A stretch of 44,258 bases of DNA from JBKPFU01 sp046728975 (lineage in GTDB: Bacteria; Actinomycetota; Thermoleophilia; Gaiellales; Gaiellaceae), in assembly GCA_046728975.1 (NCBI GenBank), contig JBKPFU010000040.1:1-44258 (forward strand). The letters are read 5' to 3'. Positions within the stretch are counted from its first letter, which is position 1, and each line of letters starts with the position of its first letter. The notes under the pieces were generated by a model, which saw only the letters and a list, made by a program, of their open reading frames with translations, had not been told where the DNA came from and did not search any database. Positions 24,535-33,213 of this stretch are shown one piece after another. Made by a program: the position numbers and the translations under genes.

Positions 24535-24911
24535 GACGGGAGCGGGCGAAGCTCGAGTCGATCGCCGAGGCGCAGGCTCCGTTGCTCGGCCTCGCCCGCG
24601 CCGAGCTCCAGCGCGTCACGCCCGCCGTGCGCGAATGCGACGCGCCAGGGCCGAAGATTCGGCACGAGCTTGACGACGACGCCACTGCCGTCGAGGAAGG
24701 CGACGTCGATCGGGAAGCGCATGAAAAAGGTGTGGATCGATCGTGCCGGCCGGATCAGCAATCCCTCACCCGATGCCAGGCCTTTCCGGCCGAGCAGTCC
24801 GCGGAGCCGCGTCACGAAGCTTGCGGCAAGGCCGCACGACTCGCAGACGACCGAGCCGTCAGCGCGAACGAGGGTGAACGAGGCTCTGGCCACGACTGTG
24901 GCGATGGTCAC
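24531..24911 (-). CDS. DUF192-family protein
   Basis: 126 residues. The hallmark IHTFFMRFPIDVAFLD (about 59-74) and the following VVKLVPNLRPWR match the DUF192 family, a small compact fold of unknown activity often found near export or pilus genes. An N-terminal CESCGLA could be half of a metal site; only one CxxC is present. The start is GTG 24911, with no clear ribosome site; a later GTG (24893) is possible. The stop overlaps the prepilin peptidase start, so the two are translated together. Confidence 0.85.
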   Translation of the reverse strand: MTIATVVARASFTLVRADGSVVCESCGLAASFVTRLRGLLGRKGLASGEGLLIRPARSIHTFFMRFPIDVAFLDGSGVVVKLVPNLRPWRVAFAHGGRDALELGAGEAEQRSLRLGDRLELRPLPS

Positions 24912-25065
24912 ACGGAGGCGCTTCTACTTCCCCACCCAAACGGTCCGGCGCAACCAACCCTTCGTCCGTTAAAGCGGCGCGCCGGCTGTTCTAAACCACA
25001 TGTCACGGGCGCCTCGCGGCTTTCACGTCGCGGGTCGCCAGAAAATGAAGAGGGGAGGTAAACGC

Positions 25066-25263
25066 ATGCGCGAGCAGCTCATGCTTCGGCTGGGCAAGGT
25101 CTTTGCCCACTTCAGGCGCGAGGACGGCCAGGCACTGGTCGAGTACGGCCTGATCATTGCGCTTGTCGCTCTGGTCTGCATTGCCGGCCTGACCGCACTC
25201 GGCGTCAGCATCAACGGGCTCCTCAACGCGATCGCGACGACGATCAGCGGGGTCGCCCCGTAA
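25066..25263 (+). CDS. flp: Flp-type pilin precursor
   Basis: 65 residues: a basic leader (1-21), then the cleavage motif Gly21 | QALVEY (Glu at +5, Tyr at +6), then one long hydrophobic helix (LIIALVALVCIAGLTALG) and a short tail. This is the main subunit of Tad pili, which act in attachment and biofilm formation. GGGGAGG lies eight bases before the ATG at 25066; an upstream frame to 25000 adds an untypical N-terminus. A strong hairpin follows directly, which should let the pilin be made in excess of the assembly proteins downstream. Confidence 0.95.
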   Translation: MREQLMLRLGKVFAHFRREDGQALVEYGLIIALVALVCIAGLTALGVSINGLLNAIATTISGVAP

Positions 25264-25273
25264 GTGCGCGTTG

Positions 25274-25314
25274 CTGTCCGGGCCCGGCCGCGATTCGCGG
25301 CGGGGCCCGGACAG
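25274..25314. terminator. Large hairpin between pilin and assembly genes (partial terminator/attenuator)
   Basis: CTGTCCGGGCCC (25274-25285) pairs perfectly with GGGCCCGGACAG (25303-25314). An inner stem CCGCG-ATT-CGCGG sits at the tip. It begins 11 bases after the flp stop, and the TadE gene starts 23 bases after it. Such a stem can stop part of transcription and protect the pilin mRNA 3' end. Confidence 0.85.
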
Positions 25315-25336
25315 TTCGTCGACGGCCGATGAGACG

Positions 25337-25897
25337 ATGCAGAAGGCAGACGACACGATGCGCGACCGTCGCGGCGCTGCGTTCGCGCGTCCGCCGGCCT
25401 CACCGACCCGTCGGCGCGTCCTTTCGGGGGTGATCACCGAAGCGGCGAAAGAGCGGGGCGCTGCCCTCGTCGAATTCGCGCTCGTCCTGCCGGTGCTCGC
25501 GGTCCTGCTCTTCGGAATGCTCGAGTTCGGCAAGCTCTTCAACTACTGGATCGACGAGACGCACCTCAGTGCTGAGGGCGCTCGCTGGGCGGTCGTCAAC
25601 AACGTCCCCAGTGGAGGGAGTCTCCAGCAGTACATCCTCGACCAGGCCGACTCGGCTGAGCTGAGGGCCGGCGCCCACGTCTGCATCAGCTTCCCGAACG
25701 GCGGGACGCCCAAGGTCGGCGACCCAGTCCGGGTGGAGATGTCCTACGACGGCGGCGTCCCTGTCGTCCGGAGACTCCTGAACACGTTTTTCGGCGGCAC
25801 GATGCCGTCGACGATCAAGGTCAAGGGCAGCTCGACGATGCGGCTCGAGGCCCTGCCGACGAATTACACGGCCGGCAACCTCGGGGGTGCCTGTTGA
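25337..25897 (+). CDS. tadE: TadE-like pseudopilin
   Basis: 186 residues (start at ATG 25337; ATG 25358 is the alternative, and neither has a strong site). The TadE signature is GAALVEFALVLPVLAVLLFG followed by MLEFGKLFNYW, a cleavable pilin-like leader and helix near residues 40-75. The rest is a small extracellular domain with one Cys pair (HVCISF and the terminal Cys). TadE-like proteins are minor pilus components processed by the same peptidase. The stop overlaps the next gene's start (TTGA). Confidence 0.9.
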   Translation: MQKADDTMRDRRGAAFARPPASPTRRRVLSGVITEAAKERGAALVEFALVLPVLAVLLFGMLEFGKLFNYWIDETHLSAEGARWAVVNNVPSGGSLQQYILDQADSAELRAGAHVCISFPNGGTPKVGDPVRVEMSYDGGVPVVRRLLNTFFGGTMPSTIKVKGSSTMRLEALPTNYTAGNLGGAC

Positions 25898-27942
25898 ACG
25901 CGGTGGTTCAGCGGCTGCCCGACGAGCGAGGCGCGACGCTCGTCATCTTCGCGCTGTGGCTCCCGGTTCTCGCCCTGTTCGCAACGTTCGTCCTGGACGT
26001 GGGCAACTGGTTCGAGCACCGCCGGCATCTGCAGATGCAGGCAGACGCGGGCGCGCTTGCCGCCGGCGGCTCGTTCAATTCGTGTTTCGCCGGGACGGGC
26101 AGCGGCCCGGTCACCGATTCGGCGCGCCAATACGCCGGCGATCCGACCTACGGCGGCGCCAACCTTTACAACGCGCAGATCGGCGGCGCCAACAAGGGCG
26201 CGGTGTCGATGCTCGTCAACAGCAAGACGTACCCGGACCCCCGCTCCGGCGATCCTGGGCCCGACGACACCGTCGAGCAGCCACCGTGCGACGCGAAGAT
26301 GGCCGACGTCAAGCTGTCCGAGTCGAACCTTCCCCTGTTCTTCGGGCTGTTCAAGACGCCGTGCGTGTTGTTCCTCTGCAGGATCCACGGTCACGCGCGC
26401 GTCCAAGTCTTTGCGGAGACGACGCGCAGCGGGACGTTGCCCGTCGCGGTCCCGGATCCGGGGCTCGTCACAGCGGCTGCGGTCGACTACATCAACGAGG
26501 ACACAGGCGCGGTCGTGGCGACGGCCAACCTGACGAACGTGGCGGGAAGCAGCCCGCCCATGTGGACGCATTCTGCTGCGCCCGTCAGCGTCGACATGGC
26601 CGGGGTCTCGCACCTCGGGATCCGCGTGAAGCTGAGCGGCGCCGTGCCTCCGCCGACGACGATCACGTGCGGCCAAGTTCTGACGCAGTGCTATGACCTC
26701 GGGACTGCCGACGCGTCCGGGCTGCCGACGAACGGCGTCCTTTTCGTCCAGGGCTATCCGGCTGCCGGCTATACAACCGGGGCGAGCGGCGAGCCCACGG
26801 TCAAGGGCGTAAGCCTCTTCACGGGAGGCGGCTCCCCGTGCAGCGACGCGTACTTCTTTTCGCTCATCTCCGGCAGTTGCACGCTGGGGGTGCAGGCCGA
26901 TGTCACCTTCCCGGCCGGCTCCGGAACGACCACCGTCAGCGCGACGATCACCGGCGCCAACGGCTATACGGAGACGAACCGGCTCAGCAACACGACCGGG
27001 ACGACCTGGCGCACGACCGGCAGCGGCCAGTTCAAGTTCTTCAACGTGCCCGCTCAGGAGGGGCCGCTGCGGGTGACGCTGAGCTGGAGCAAGACCGGCG
27101 GCTCGTTCGGGGGCCGCGCCTGCGGGGGCGGCAGCAGCGTGTGCACCGGCGATTGGAACGGCTACCTGTTCCAGCGCAGCTTCGCTGCCACCGACCCTAG
27201 GTCGGGCCCCATCGACGGCGCCTGGCTGAAGGAGTCCCCTTCGGGGGCTTCTTCCACCTATTCGTATCTGAACAACGGGGCCGCGACGACGCACAACTTG
27301 TGGGTGGGGCTTCAGCTGCATCAGTCGCTGGCGAACGCCACCGGCGTCGCCTCGCCGCCCGTCTATCTCCGGGTCCTCGGAAGCCAGAACCAGTCGATCG
27401 ACTGCGACCCCGGCTATCCGAACATCCGCACCGAGCTGGCAAACGGCTGCCGACCTACCTACACGGTCAACCCGACCTACACCTGTCCTGACTACAACGC
27501 CCTCTGGAGCACGCCGCAGCCGTGGGCCTGCGTGAAGACCCAGACCGGCGGCAGCGTTGGGCAGGTGACCCAGGGGATGGAGGATCGGCTGATGCCGGGC
27601 GGCGTCTGCGTGCCGAACAACTGGGCGTCGTTCCCCAACTTCTCATCGGGCGATCCACGTCTGATCCCGGTCATCCTGACGCCGTTCGGCAGCTTCGGCG
27701 GCAGCGGCAACGACATCATCCCCGTCACCGGCTTCGCCCAGTTCTACGTCACCGGCTGGGCTAAGAACACGGGCTCGTCCAACCCGCAGCCCGACTGCCC
27801 CGGCGACGACAGGCCCCCAGACAAGGGGTACATCGTCGGCCACTTCGTCAAGTACGTCGACTCGCTCAACAGCGGCGGCGGCGGAACGTCCACGTGCAAC
27901 TTCAACGCCTTCGGCAACTGCGTAGCAGTGCTCACCCGATAG
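25894..27942 (+). CDS. TadG-like secreted pseudopilin, large
   Basis: 682 residues from TTG 25894, overlapping the tadE stop. It starts with DERGATLVIFALWLPVLALF, a TadE/TadG-type N-terminal helix, and HLQMQADAGALAAG follows as in TadG proteins. The remaining 600 residues are Cys- and Gly/Ser/Thr-rich, with several beta-type blocks (for example TFPAGSGTTTVSATITG), and are probably exposed at the surface. It is longer than many TadG proteins and likely forms a tip or minor pilus component. It ends 12 bases before cpaB. Confidence 0.8.
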   Translation: MNAVVQRLPDERGATLVIFALWLPVLALFATFVLDVGNWFEHRRHLQMQADAGALAAGGSFNSCFAGTGSGPVTDSARQYAGDPTYGGANLYNAQIGGANKGAVSMLVNSKTYPDPRSGDPGPDDTVEQPPCDAKMADVKLSESNLPLFFGLFKTPCVLFLCRIHGHARVQVFAETTRSGTLPVAVPDPGLVTAAAVDYINEDTGAVVATANLTNVAGSSPPMWTHSAAPVSVDMAGVSHLGIRVKLSGAVPPPTTITCGQVLTQCYDLGTADASGLPTNGVLFVQGYPAAGYTTGASGEPTVKGVSLFTGGGSPCSDAYFFSLISGSCTLGVQADVTFPAGSGTTTVSATITGANGYTETNRLSNTTGTTWRTTGSGQFKFFNVPAQEGPLRVTLSWSKTGGSFGGRACGGGSSVCTGDWNGYLFQRSFAATDPRSGPIDGAWLKESPSGASSTYSYLNNGAATTHNLWVGLQLHQSLANATGVASPPVYLRVLGSQNQSIDCDPGYPNIRTELANGCRPTYTVNPTYTCPDYNALWSTPQPWACVKTQTGGSVGQVTQGMEDRLMPGGVCVPNNWASFPNFSSGDPRLIPVILTPFGSFGGSGNDIIPVTGFAQFYVTGWAKNTGSSNPQPDCPGDDRPPDKGYIVGHFVKYVDSLNSGGGGTSTCNFNAFGNCVAVLTR

Positions 27943-27954
27943 AGGAGGTTCGTC

Positions 27955-28785
27955 ATGGAATACGCACAGAAGTTGATGTCCACCCGGGCTGGCACGATCG
28001 CCGTTGCCGGGGGCGCAGCTTTGCTTGCGGGGATCTTCATCCTCGTCTACCTCAACCGCTACCGGCATAGCGTCAAGGCGCAGGGAGCGCCCGTGACCGT
28101 GCTGGTCGCGAAGAAGCTGATCCCGAAGGGGACGACGGGGGCCGCCGTCGCCTCCGGCGCGTTCTACGAGCAAACGACGATCCGCCAGAGCCAGCTTCTG
28201 AACGGCGCCTTCAGCGACGTCGCGAGCCTTCGCGGCCGCGTCGCCGCTCGGGACGTTCTCGCGAACCAGCAGCTCACGGCGGCGGACTTCACCACCGCCT
28301 CGGAGTCGCTCGCCAGCAGCCTGAGTGGGCGCCAGCGCATCATCGACGTGCCCCTCGACACCGCGCACGGCCTGATTGGCCACCTTGAGCCGGGCGACCG
28401 GGTGAACGTCTTCGTCGGGTTCAACGTCGTCCGGCGCGGGATGGGACAGACCTTCCCGATCTCGCGGATGATCGCCCAGGGGGTTCCCGTCGCGGACGTC
28501 GCCAAGAAGGCCGGCGGCTTCGCCGCGGGCTCGAACACGACGACGAACGTCAGCCTCCGCGTGAACGACGCGCAGGCGGCGGCGATCGCCTTCGCGGTCG
28601 ACAACGGCAAGGTCTGGCTGATGTTGCGGCCGCCGACCGGCGCGCCGCCCGCGCGGACGGGACTCGTCACCGTGAACACGATCCTGCTGGGTGTGCGGCC
28701 CATCGCGACGCCGAACGCCGGAAAGGTGAGCAGAGCGCTCACGAGCCAGCTCGACAGGGCGCTCGCGGCAGGAGGTGCGGGCTAA
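27955..28785 (+). CDS. cpaB: Flp pilus assembly protein CpaB/RcpC
   Basis: 276 residues. A membrane anchor at about 13-33 (TIAVAGGAALLAGIFILVYL) is followed by an SAF domain (PVTVLVAKKLIPKGTTG, then GRVAARDVLANQQLTAADF) and a RcpC-like domain (IIDVPLDTAHGLIGHLEPGDRV). CpaB proteins sit at the cell envelope and help build the pilus machinery. AGAGGAGG precedes the ATG, and the stop overlaps cpaE by one base (TAATG). Confidence 0.92.
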   Translation: MEYAQKLMSTRAGTIAVAGGAALLAGIFILVYLNRYRHSVKAQGAPVTVLVAKKLIPKGTTGAAVASGAFYEQTTIRQSQLLNGAFSDVASLRGRVAARDVLANQQLTAADFTTASESLASSLSGRQRIIDVPLDTAHGLIGHLEPGDRVNVFVGFNVVRRGMGQTFPISRMIAQGVPVADVAKKAGGFAAGSNTTTNVSLRVNDAQAAAIAFAVDNGKVWLMLRPPTGAPPARTGLVTVNTILLGVRPIATPNAGKVSRALTSQLDRALAAGGAG

Positions 28786-29993
28786 TGGCCGGCGTCAAGG
28801 CTCTCGTCGCTCTCGACTACGGCGTGGATGCCCGCGCCGTCGAAGCTGTGCTTCCAGTCGCCTCCAACGTGCAGATCGCTGGGATGGTCGAGGGCCTCGA
28901 ACGCGGCTGGAGCGTGCTCGAGGAGACGGCACCGGACATGCTCCTGATCGCGTGCGAGGGCTACTCGGAGCGGGCGCTGTACCTGATCGAGGACGTCGCC
29001 AAGAACCGGCCGGACAAGCCGGTGGTGGTCCTCTTCTTCGGATCACCGGACGGGTTCATGGAGCGCATCTTCGAGGCAGGGGCCGATGACCTGCTGACGC
29101 TGCCGGCGCCGCCCGCCGACGTCCAGTTCGCGCTCGAGAAGGTCGTGGCGCGGAGGCGCGGCTCAGGTGTCGGCGGCGAGCTGAACCCGATGATCTGCGT
29201 TCTCGGCCCGAAGGGCGGGACGGGGAAGACGCTGACGGTCTGCAATCTCGGGGTCGCGCTCGCGGCTGCCGGCAAGAAGGCTGTGATCGTCGATCTCGAC
29301 CTTCAGTTCGGAGACGTCGGAATCGCGCTCGGGCTGTCGCCTGAGCGGACGATCCACGACCTCGCACAGACCGGCGGCTCGCTCGACTCGGACAAGGTCG
29401 ACGGCTTCCTGATGGAGCACTCATCGGGCGTTCGCGCACTGCTTGCGCCGAGCCGGCCCGATCAGGCGGCGGCCGTCTCGGTGGAGTTCTTGCGAGAGGT
29501 CTACGCCGCGCTTCGCGCCCGCTACGACTTCGTCGTCGTCGACACGCCTCCCGGCTTTACGCCTGAGGTGATCGCGACGATCGACGGCTCGTCACAGTTG
29601 TGCGTCGTCGGAATGCTCGACGCACTCTCGCTCAAGGACACGAAGCTCGGCCTCGAGACGCTCGCGCTGATGGGTTGTGATCTTGACCGCATCCTCCTCG
29701 TCCTCAACCGCGCGGACTCGAAGGTTGGGATTAGCCGCGACGACGCGGCGACGATCCTCGGCCGCGTGCCCGACGTGCTCGTTCCGAGCGACCGGGACAT
29801 CCCGCGCGGGATCACCGATGGGCGCCCGATCGTCCTCGCGGGCGACGGGTCGGCCGCGGCGCGGGCGTTCCGCGGGCTCGCCGGCCACTTCCTCGACGAA
29901 GAGCCCGTGCACGTCAGCCAGAACGGCAGCGCAAACGGCGATAAGCCGCACAAGCGCCGCGGTCCCATAAGCGCACTCCTGAGAAGGCGGTAA
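28785..29993 (+). CDS. cpaE: Pilus assembly ATPase CpaE/TadZ
   Basis: 402 residues. The N-terminal 125 residues have the receiver fold, but the phosphoacceptor position reads DMLLIACEG, so it is a pseudo-receiver as in TadZ. The rest is a MinD/ParA-type ATPase with deviant Walker A KGGTGKT, VIVDLDLQFGDVG and YDFVVVDTPPGF. TadZ localises the Tad machine, often to a pole. Start ATG 28785 overlaps the cpaB stop. The C-terminal tail is basic (KPHKRRGP) and ends three bases before cpaF. Confidence 0.94.
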   Translation: MAGVKALVALDYGVDARAVEAVLPVASNVQIAGMVEGLERGWSVLEETAPDMLLIACEGYSERALYLIEDVAKNRPDKPVVVLFFGSPDGFMERIFEAGADDLLTLPAPPADVQFALEKVVARRRGSGVGGELNPMICVLGPKGGTGKTLTVCNLGVALAAAGKKAVIVDLDLQFGDVGIALGLSPERTIHDLAQTGGSLDSDKVDGFLMEHSSGVRALLAPSRPDQAAAVSVEFLREVYAALRARYDFVVVDTPPGFTPEVIATIDGSSQLCVVGMLDALSLKDTKLGLETLALMGCDLDRILLVLNRADSKVGISRDDAATILGRVPDVLVPSDRDIPRGITDGRPIVLAGDGSAAARAFRGLAGHFLDEEPVHVSQNGSANGDKPHKRRGPISALLRRR

Positions 29994-29995
29994 CG

Positions 29996-31351
29996 ATGGA
30001 GCTACACGAGCGACTCTCGACCGTTCGTCATCACGTCGCCGGCGACGGGCGCGACCCGTTTTCCGAGCTCAAGAACCGGATCCACCTCGCGTTGATCAGC
30101 GACCTCGGGCCGCAGCTCTTCGCGATCGGCGCGGATGGATCGACGATCCGCTCCCGCGTCGAGGAGGAGATCAAGGAACATCTGCAGCAGGAGACGCGGC
30201 TGTCGCGCGAGGACCGCGACCGCTTGCTCGGCGAGATCGCCGACGACGTCCTCGGCTACGGCCCGCTGGAGCGGCTCCTGGCGGACGAGACGGTGTCCGA
30301 GATCATGGTCAACGGGCCGCTCGACATCTGGGTCGAGCGTCAGGGGCGACTGTACGAGACCACACTCCGCTTCAACGACGAGTCGCACCTGCGCCGGATC
30401 ATCAACAAGATGGTCGCGCAGGTCGGTCGGCGGATCGACGAGTCATCGCCCATGGTCGACGCCCGCCTGCCGGACGGCTCCCGGGTCAACGCGATCATCG
30501 CGCCCCTGTCGCTGACGGGCCCGCTGCTGACGATCCGCAAGTTCTCGCAGAAGCGGTTCGACCTCGAAGAGTTGGTTCGGATCGGAACGCTGACGCGCGA
30601 GACGGTCGACTTTCTCGACCACTGCGTCGAGGCGGAGCTCAACGTTCTTATCTCGGGAGGAACCGGCGCCGGGAAGACGACTCTCCTGAACGCGTTGTCC
30701 GCGGCCGTCCCGAACTCGAACCGGATCGTCACGATCGAGGACGCGGCCGAGCTTCAGCTCGCGCAGCAACACGTCCTCCGCCTCGAGGCGCGGCCGAAGA
30801 ACATCGAGGGTGAGGGCGAGATCACGATCCGCGACCTCGTCCGGAACAGCCTGCGCATGCGGCCCGACCGGATCATCGTCGGCGAGGTCCGCGGCGCCGA
30901 GGCGCTGGACATGCTCCAGGCGATGAACACGGGCCACGACGGTTCGCTCTGCACCGTCCACGCGAACGCGGCCCGTGACGCGCTGGCCCGGATCGAGACG
31001 ATGGTGATGATGGCGGGGTTCGAGCTCCCGGTTCGCGCGATCCGTCAGCAGGTCGCGTCCGCGCTCGATCTGATCGTGCAGCTCGAGCGACTCGAGGACG
31101 GGACGCGCCGCGTGGTGTCGATCACCGAGGTCCAGCGCATGGAGTCGGACGTGATCACGCTCCAGGAGCTGTACGCGTTCAAGATCGAGCAGGTACTGCC
31201 CGACCGGACCGTGATCGGCTCGCTTCAGCCGACCGGGCTTCGACCGAGCTTCCTGTACAAGTTCGAGAAGCACGGCATCGAGCTCCCAGCCGACCTGTTC
31301 GGTTGCGGACCTGCCGCTGCGACGCCCTTCGCCGAGGTGGCCCGGCGGTGA
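29996..31351 (+). CDS. cpaF: Pilus assembly/secretion ATPase CpaF/TadA
   Basis: 451 residues, a GspE/VirB11-type hexameric ATPase that drives Flp pilus assembly at the inner face of the membrane. Visible: an N-terminal helical region, GYGPLERLLADETVSEIMVN, Walker A ISGGTGAGKTTLLNAL, the Asp box (TIEDAAELQL), Walker B region GEVRGAEALDML, and the His box LCTVHANAARDAL. The length and order are normal for TadA. The ATG at 29996 follows the cpaE stop by two bases, and the stop overlaps the next start (GTGA). Confidence 0.96.
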   Translation: MELHERLSTVRHHVAGDGRDPFSELKNRIHLALISDLGPQLFAIGADGSTIRSRVEEEIKEHLQQETRLSREDRDRLLGEIADDVLGYGPLERLLADETVSEIMVNGPLDIWVERQGRLYETTLRFNDESHLRRIINKMVAQVGRRIDESSPMVDARLPDGSRVNAIIAPLSLTGPLLTIRKFSQKRFDLEELVRIGTLTRETVDFLDHCVEAELNVLISGGTGAGKTTLLNALSAAVPNSNRIVTIEDAAELQLAQQHVLRLEARPKNIEGEGEITIRDLVRNSLRMRPDRIIVGEVRGAEALDMLQAMNTGHDGSLCTVHANAARDALARIETMVMMAGFELPVRAIRQQVASALDLIVQLERLEDGTRRVVSITEVQRMESDVITLQELYAFKIEQVLPDRTVIGSLQPTGLRPSFLYKFEKHGIELPADLFGCGPAAATPFAEVARR

Positions 31352-33213
31352 GGCGAGCGCTCGCGATTCTCGCGCTCGCGGCCGTCGCGGCCACGGCTTC
31401 CGCAAGCGCGTCGGCCGACGAGACACTGCGGTTGACTCAAATCGGCCGCCTTCGCCCGCCCGATCGCGGCTACGTCGTGGATCTGCCGCGGCACGCGCGT
31501 CTCGTGCCGGGGGACGTCGCCGTGCGCGAGAACGGCCGGCCCGTCCAGAGCCTTCGGCTGATGCCCGTCGCCGAGACGTCCGCAGCATTTGGCGTCGCTC
31601 TCGTCATCGACGCGAGCGACAGCATGCACGGACGTCCCTTCCGCGGTGCTCTCGCCGCTGCCCGCAGGTTCGTGGCGAGAAAGACTCCGAAGGCCGAGAT
31701 CGGCGTGATCGCGTTCAACCGGAGCGTGCAGGTCGTGCAGCCGCTGACGGCCGACTTGCGAACATTGCGCCGCGCGCTCGCCCGGCCTCCCGCGCTCGCC
31801 GAAGGAACGCACATCTACGACGCGGTCGCGCGGGCGGTGGAGATGCTCGAGCAGAAGCGGTTGGCCTCGGGCGTCGTCGTCCTCCTCTCCGACGGGACCG
31901 ACACGGGGAGCCGTCTCAACAACAGCGCCGTCATCGCCGCCGCGCGGGCAAAGCACGTGCGCGTCTTCACCGTCGGCCTTCGCTCGCCTGATTTCTCGGC
32001 GCCGTCGCTTCGGGCGCTCGCGGCCGGAACCGGGGCTTCCTACGCGGAGGCTCGCTCGACCGCGGAGCTCGAGACGATCTACGACTCGCTGGGCGAGCGG
32101 CTCGCGAGCGAGTACCTCATCGAGTATCGATCGACGGCGAAAGAAGGGACCCGTGTCCACCTGACGATCGCGATCCGGGGCGTCGGTTCGGCCACGGCGG
32201 TGTACACGGCAGGAGCGCCGAAAGGCCTGGGGCCGTACCACCGCTCGATCTTCGATCGGTTCTGGGCGTCGGCCGCGTCGACGCTGTTCATCGGGCTGCT
32301 GGGAATGCTGCTCGCCGCAGGCGCCGCGGTGGCGCTCCTGAAAAGGCCGCCGGGGACGCTCGTCGGCCGGCTGGGCGAATACCTGTCGCTCGGCGACACG
32401 CCTGCTGAGCCGGAGGACCGCCGTCTCCTGAGCGAGCGCCTGCTCGCCCGGACCGAGCGTTCGCTGTCGAAGACGCAGTGGTGGGAGAAATTCGAGGAGG
32501 AGCTCGAAATCGCCTCGATCAACGTCCCGGCGGCGCAGATCGTCGTCGGCACGGCCGTCACGACGTTCGTCGTCGGGTTCATGCTCGCCCTCGTCTCGCC
32601 GGTGCTCTTCCTGTTCGCCGCAGCGGTGCCGTTCGCCGTTCGCAGCTTCCTGAAGAGAAAGCTGACGAAGGTGCGTGACGATTTCACCGAGCAGCTGCCG
32701 GACAATATGCAGGTCCTCGCCTCGGCCCTACGCGCCGGCCACAGCTTCGTCGGTGCCTTCGCGGTCGTGGCCAACGACGCGCCCGAGCCGGCCCGCCGCG
32801 AGTTCCAGCGCGTGGTGGCGGACGAGCAGCTCGGCGTGCCGATGGAAGAGTCGCTGCGCGACGTGGCGCGGCGGATGGACAGCAAAGACCTCGAGCAGGT
32901 CGCGCTGCTCGCCGAGCTCCAGCGTGAAGCGGGCGGCAACATGGCCGAGGTGCTCGACACGATCGTCGAGACAATCCGCGAGCGATTCGATCTGCGGCGG
33001 CTGGTGCAGACGCTGACGGCGCAGGGCAGGTTGGCCCGGTGGATACTCAGCCTGCTGCCGGCCTTCCTCCTCGGGATCATTTCACTGCTCAATCCGGGGT
33101 ACATGCAGCCGCTGTTCGCGACGGCCGGAGGACGCGTTGTCCTCGTGATCGCGACGGGCATGGTGGTCGCGGGCTCGCTCGTCATCAAGCGGATCGTGGA
33201 CATCAAGGTCTGA
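31348..33213 (+). CDS. tadB: von Willebrand A domain-TadB fusion
   Basis: 621 residues from GTG 31348, overlapping the cpaF stop. An N-terminal signal or anchor (1-24) leads to an extracytoplasmic VWA domain (about 80-260) with an intact metal site DASDS (Asp88, Ser90, Ser92) and the later LLSDGTDTG. A membrane segment near 307-330 precedes a TadB part: helices at about 390-435, then the T2SSF domain (LASALRAGHSFVGAF, GGNMAEVL, LPAFLLGIISLLNPGY). TadB is the inner-membrane platform of the Tad pilus. The sequence is one continuous frame with no sign of a shift, so the fusion appears real. The VWA domain could bind a pilus or surface partner through metal. Stop overlaps tadC (TGATG). Confidence 0.88.
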   Translation: MRRALAILALAAVAATASASASADETLRLTQIGRLRPPDRGYVVDLPRHARLVPGDVAVRENGRPVQSLRLMPVAETSAAFGVALVIDASDSMHGRPFRGALAAARRFVARKTPKAEIGVIAFNRSVQVVQPLTADLRTLRRALARPPALAEGTHIYDAVARAVEMLEQKRLASGVVVLLSDGTDTGSRLNNSAVIAAARAKHVRVFTVGLRSPDFSAPSLRALAAGTGASYAEARSTAELETIYDSLGERLASEYLIEYRSTAKEGTRVHLTIAIRGVGSATAVYTAGAPKGLGPYHRSIFDRFWASAASTLFIGLLGMLLAAGAAVALLKRPPGTLVGRLGEYLSLGDTPAEPEDRRLLSERLLARTERSLSKTQWWEKFEEELEIASINVPAAQIVVGTAVTTFVVGFMLALVSPVLFLFAAAVPFAVRSFLKRKLTKVRDDFTEQLPDNMQVLASALRAGHSFVGAFAVVANDAPEPARREFQRVVADEQLGVPMEESLRDVARRMDSKDLEQVALLAELQREAGGNMAEVLDTIVETIRERFDLRRLVQTLTAQGRLARWILSLLPAFLLGIISLLNPGYMQPLFATAGGRVVLVIATGMVVAGSLVIKRIVDIKV

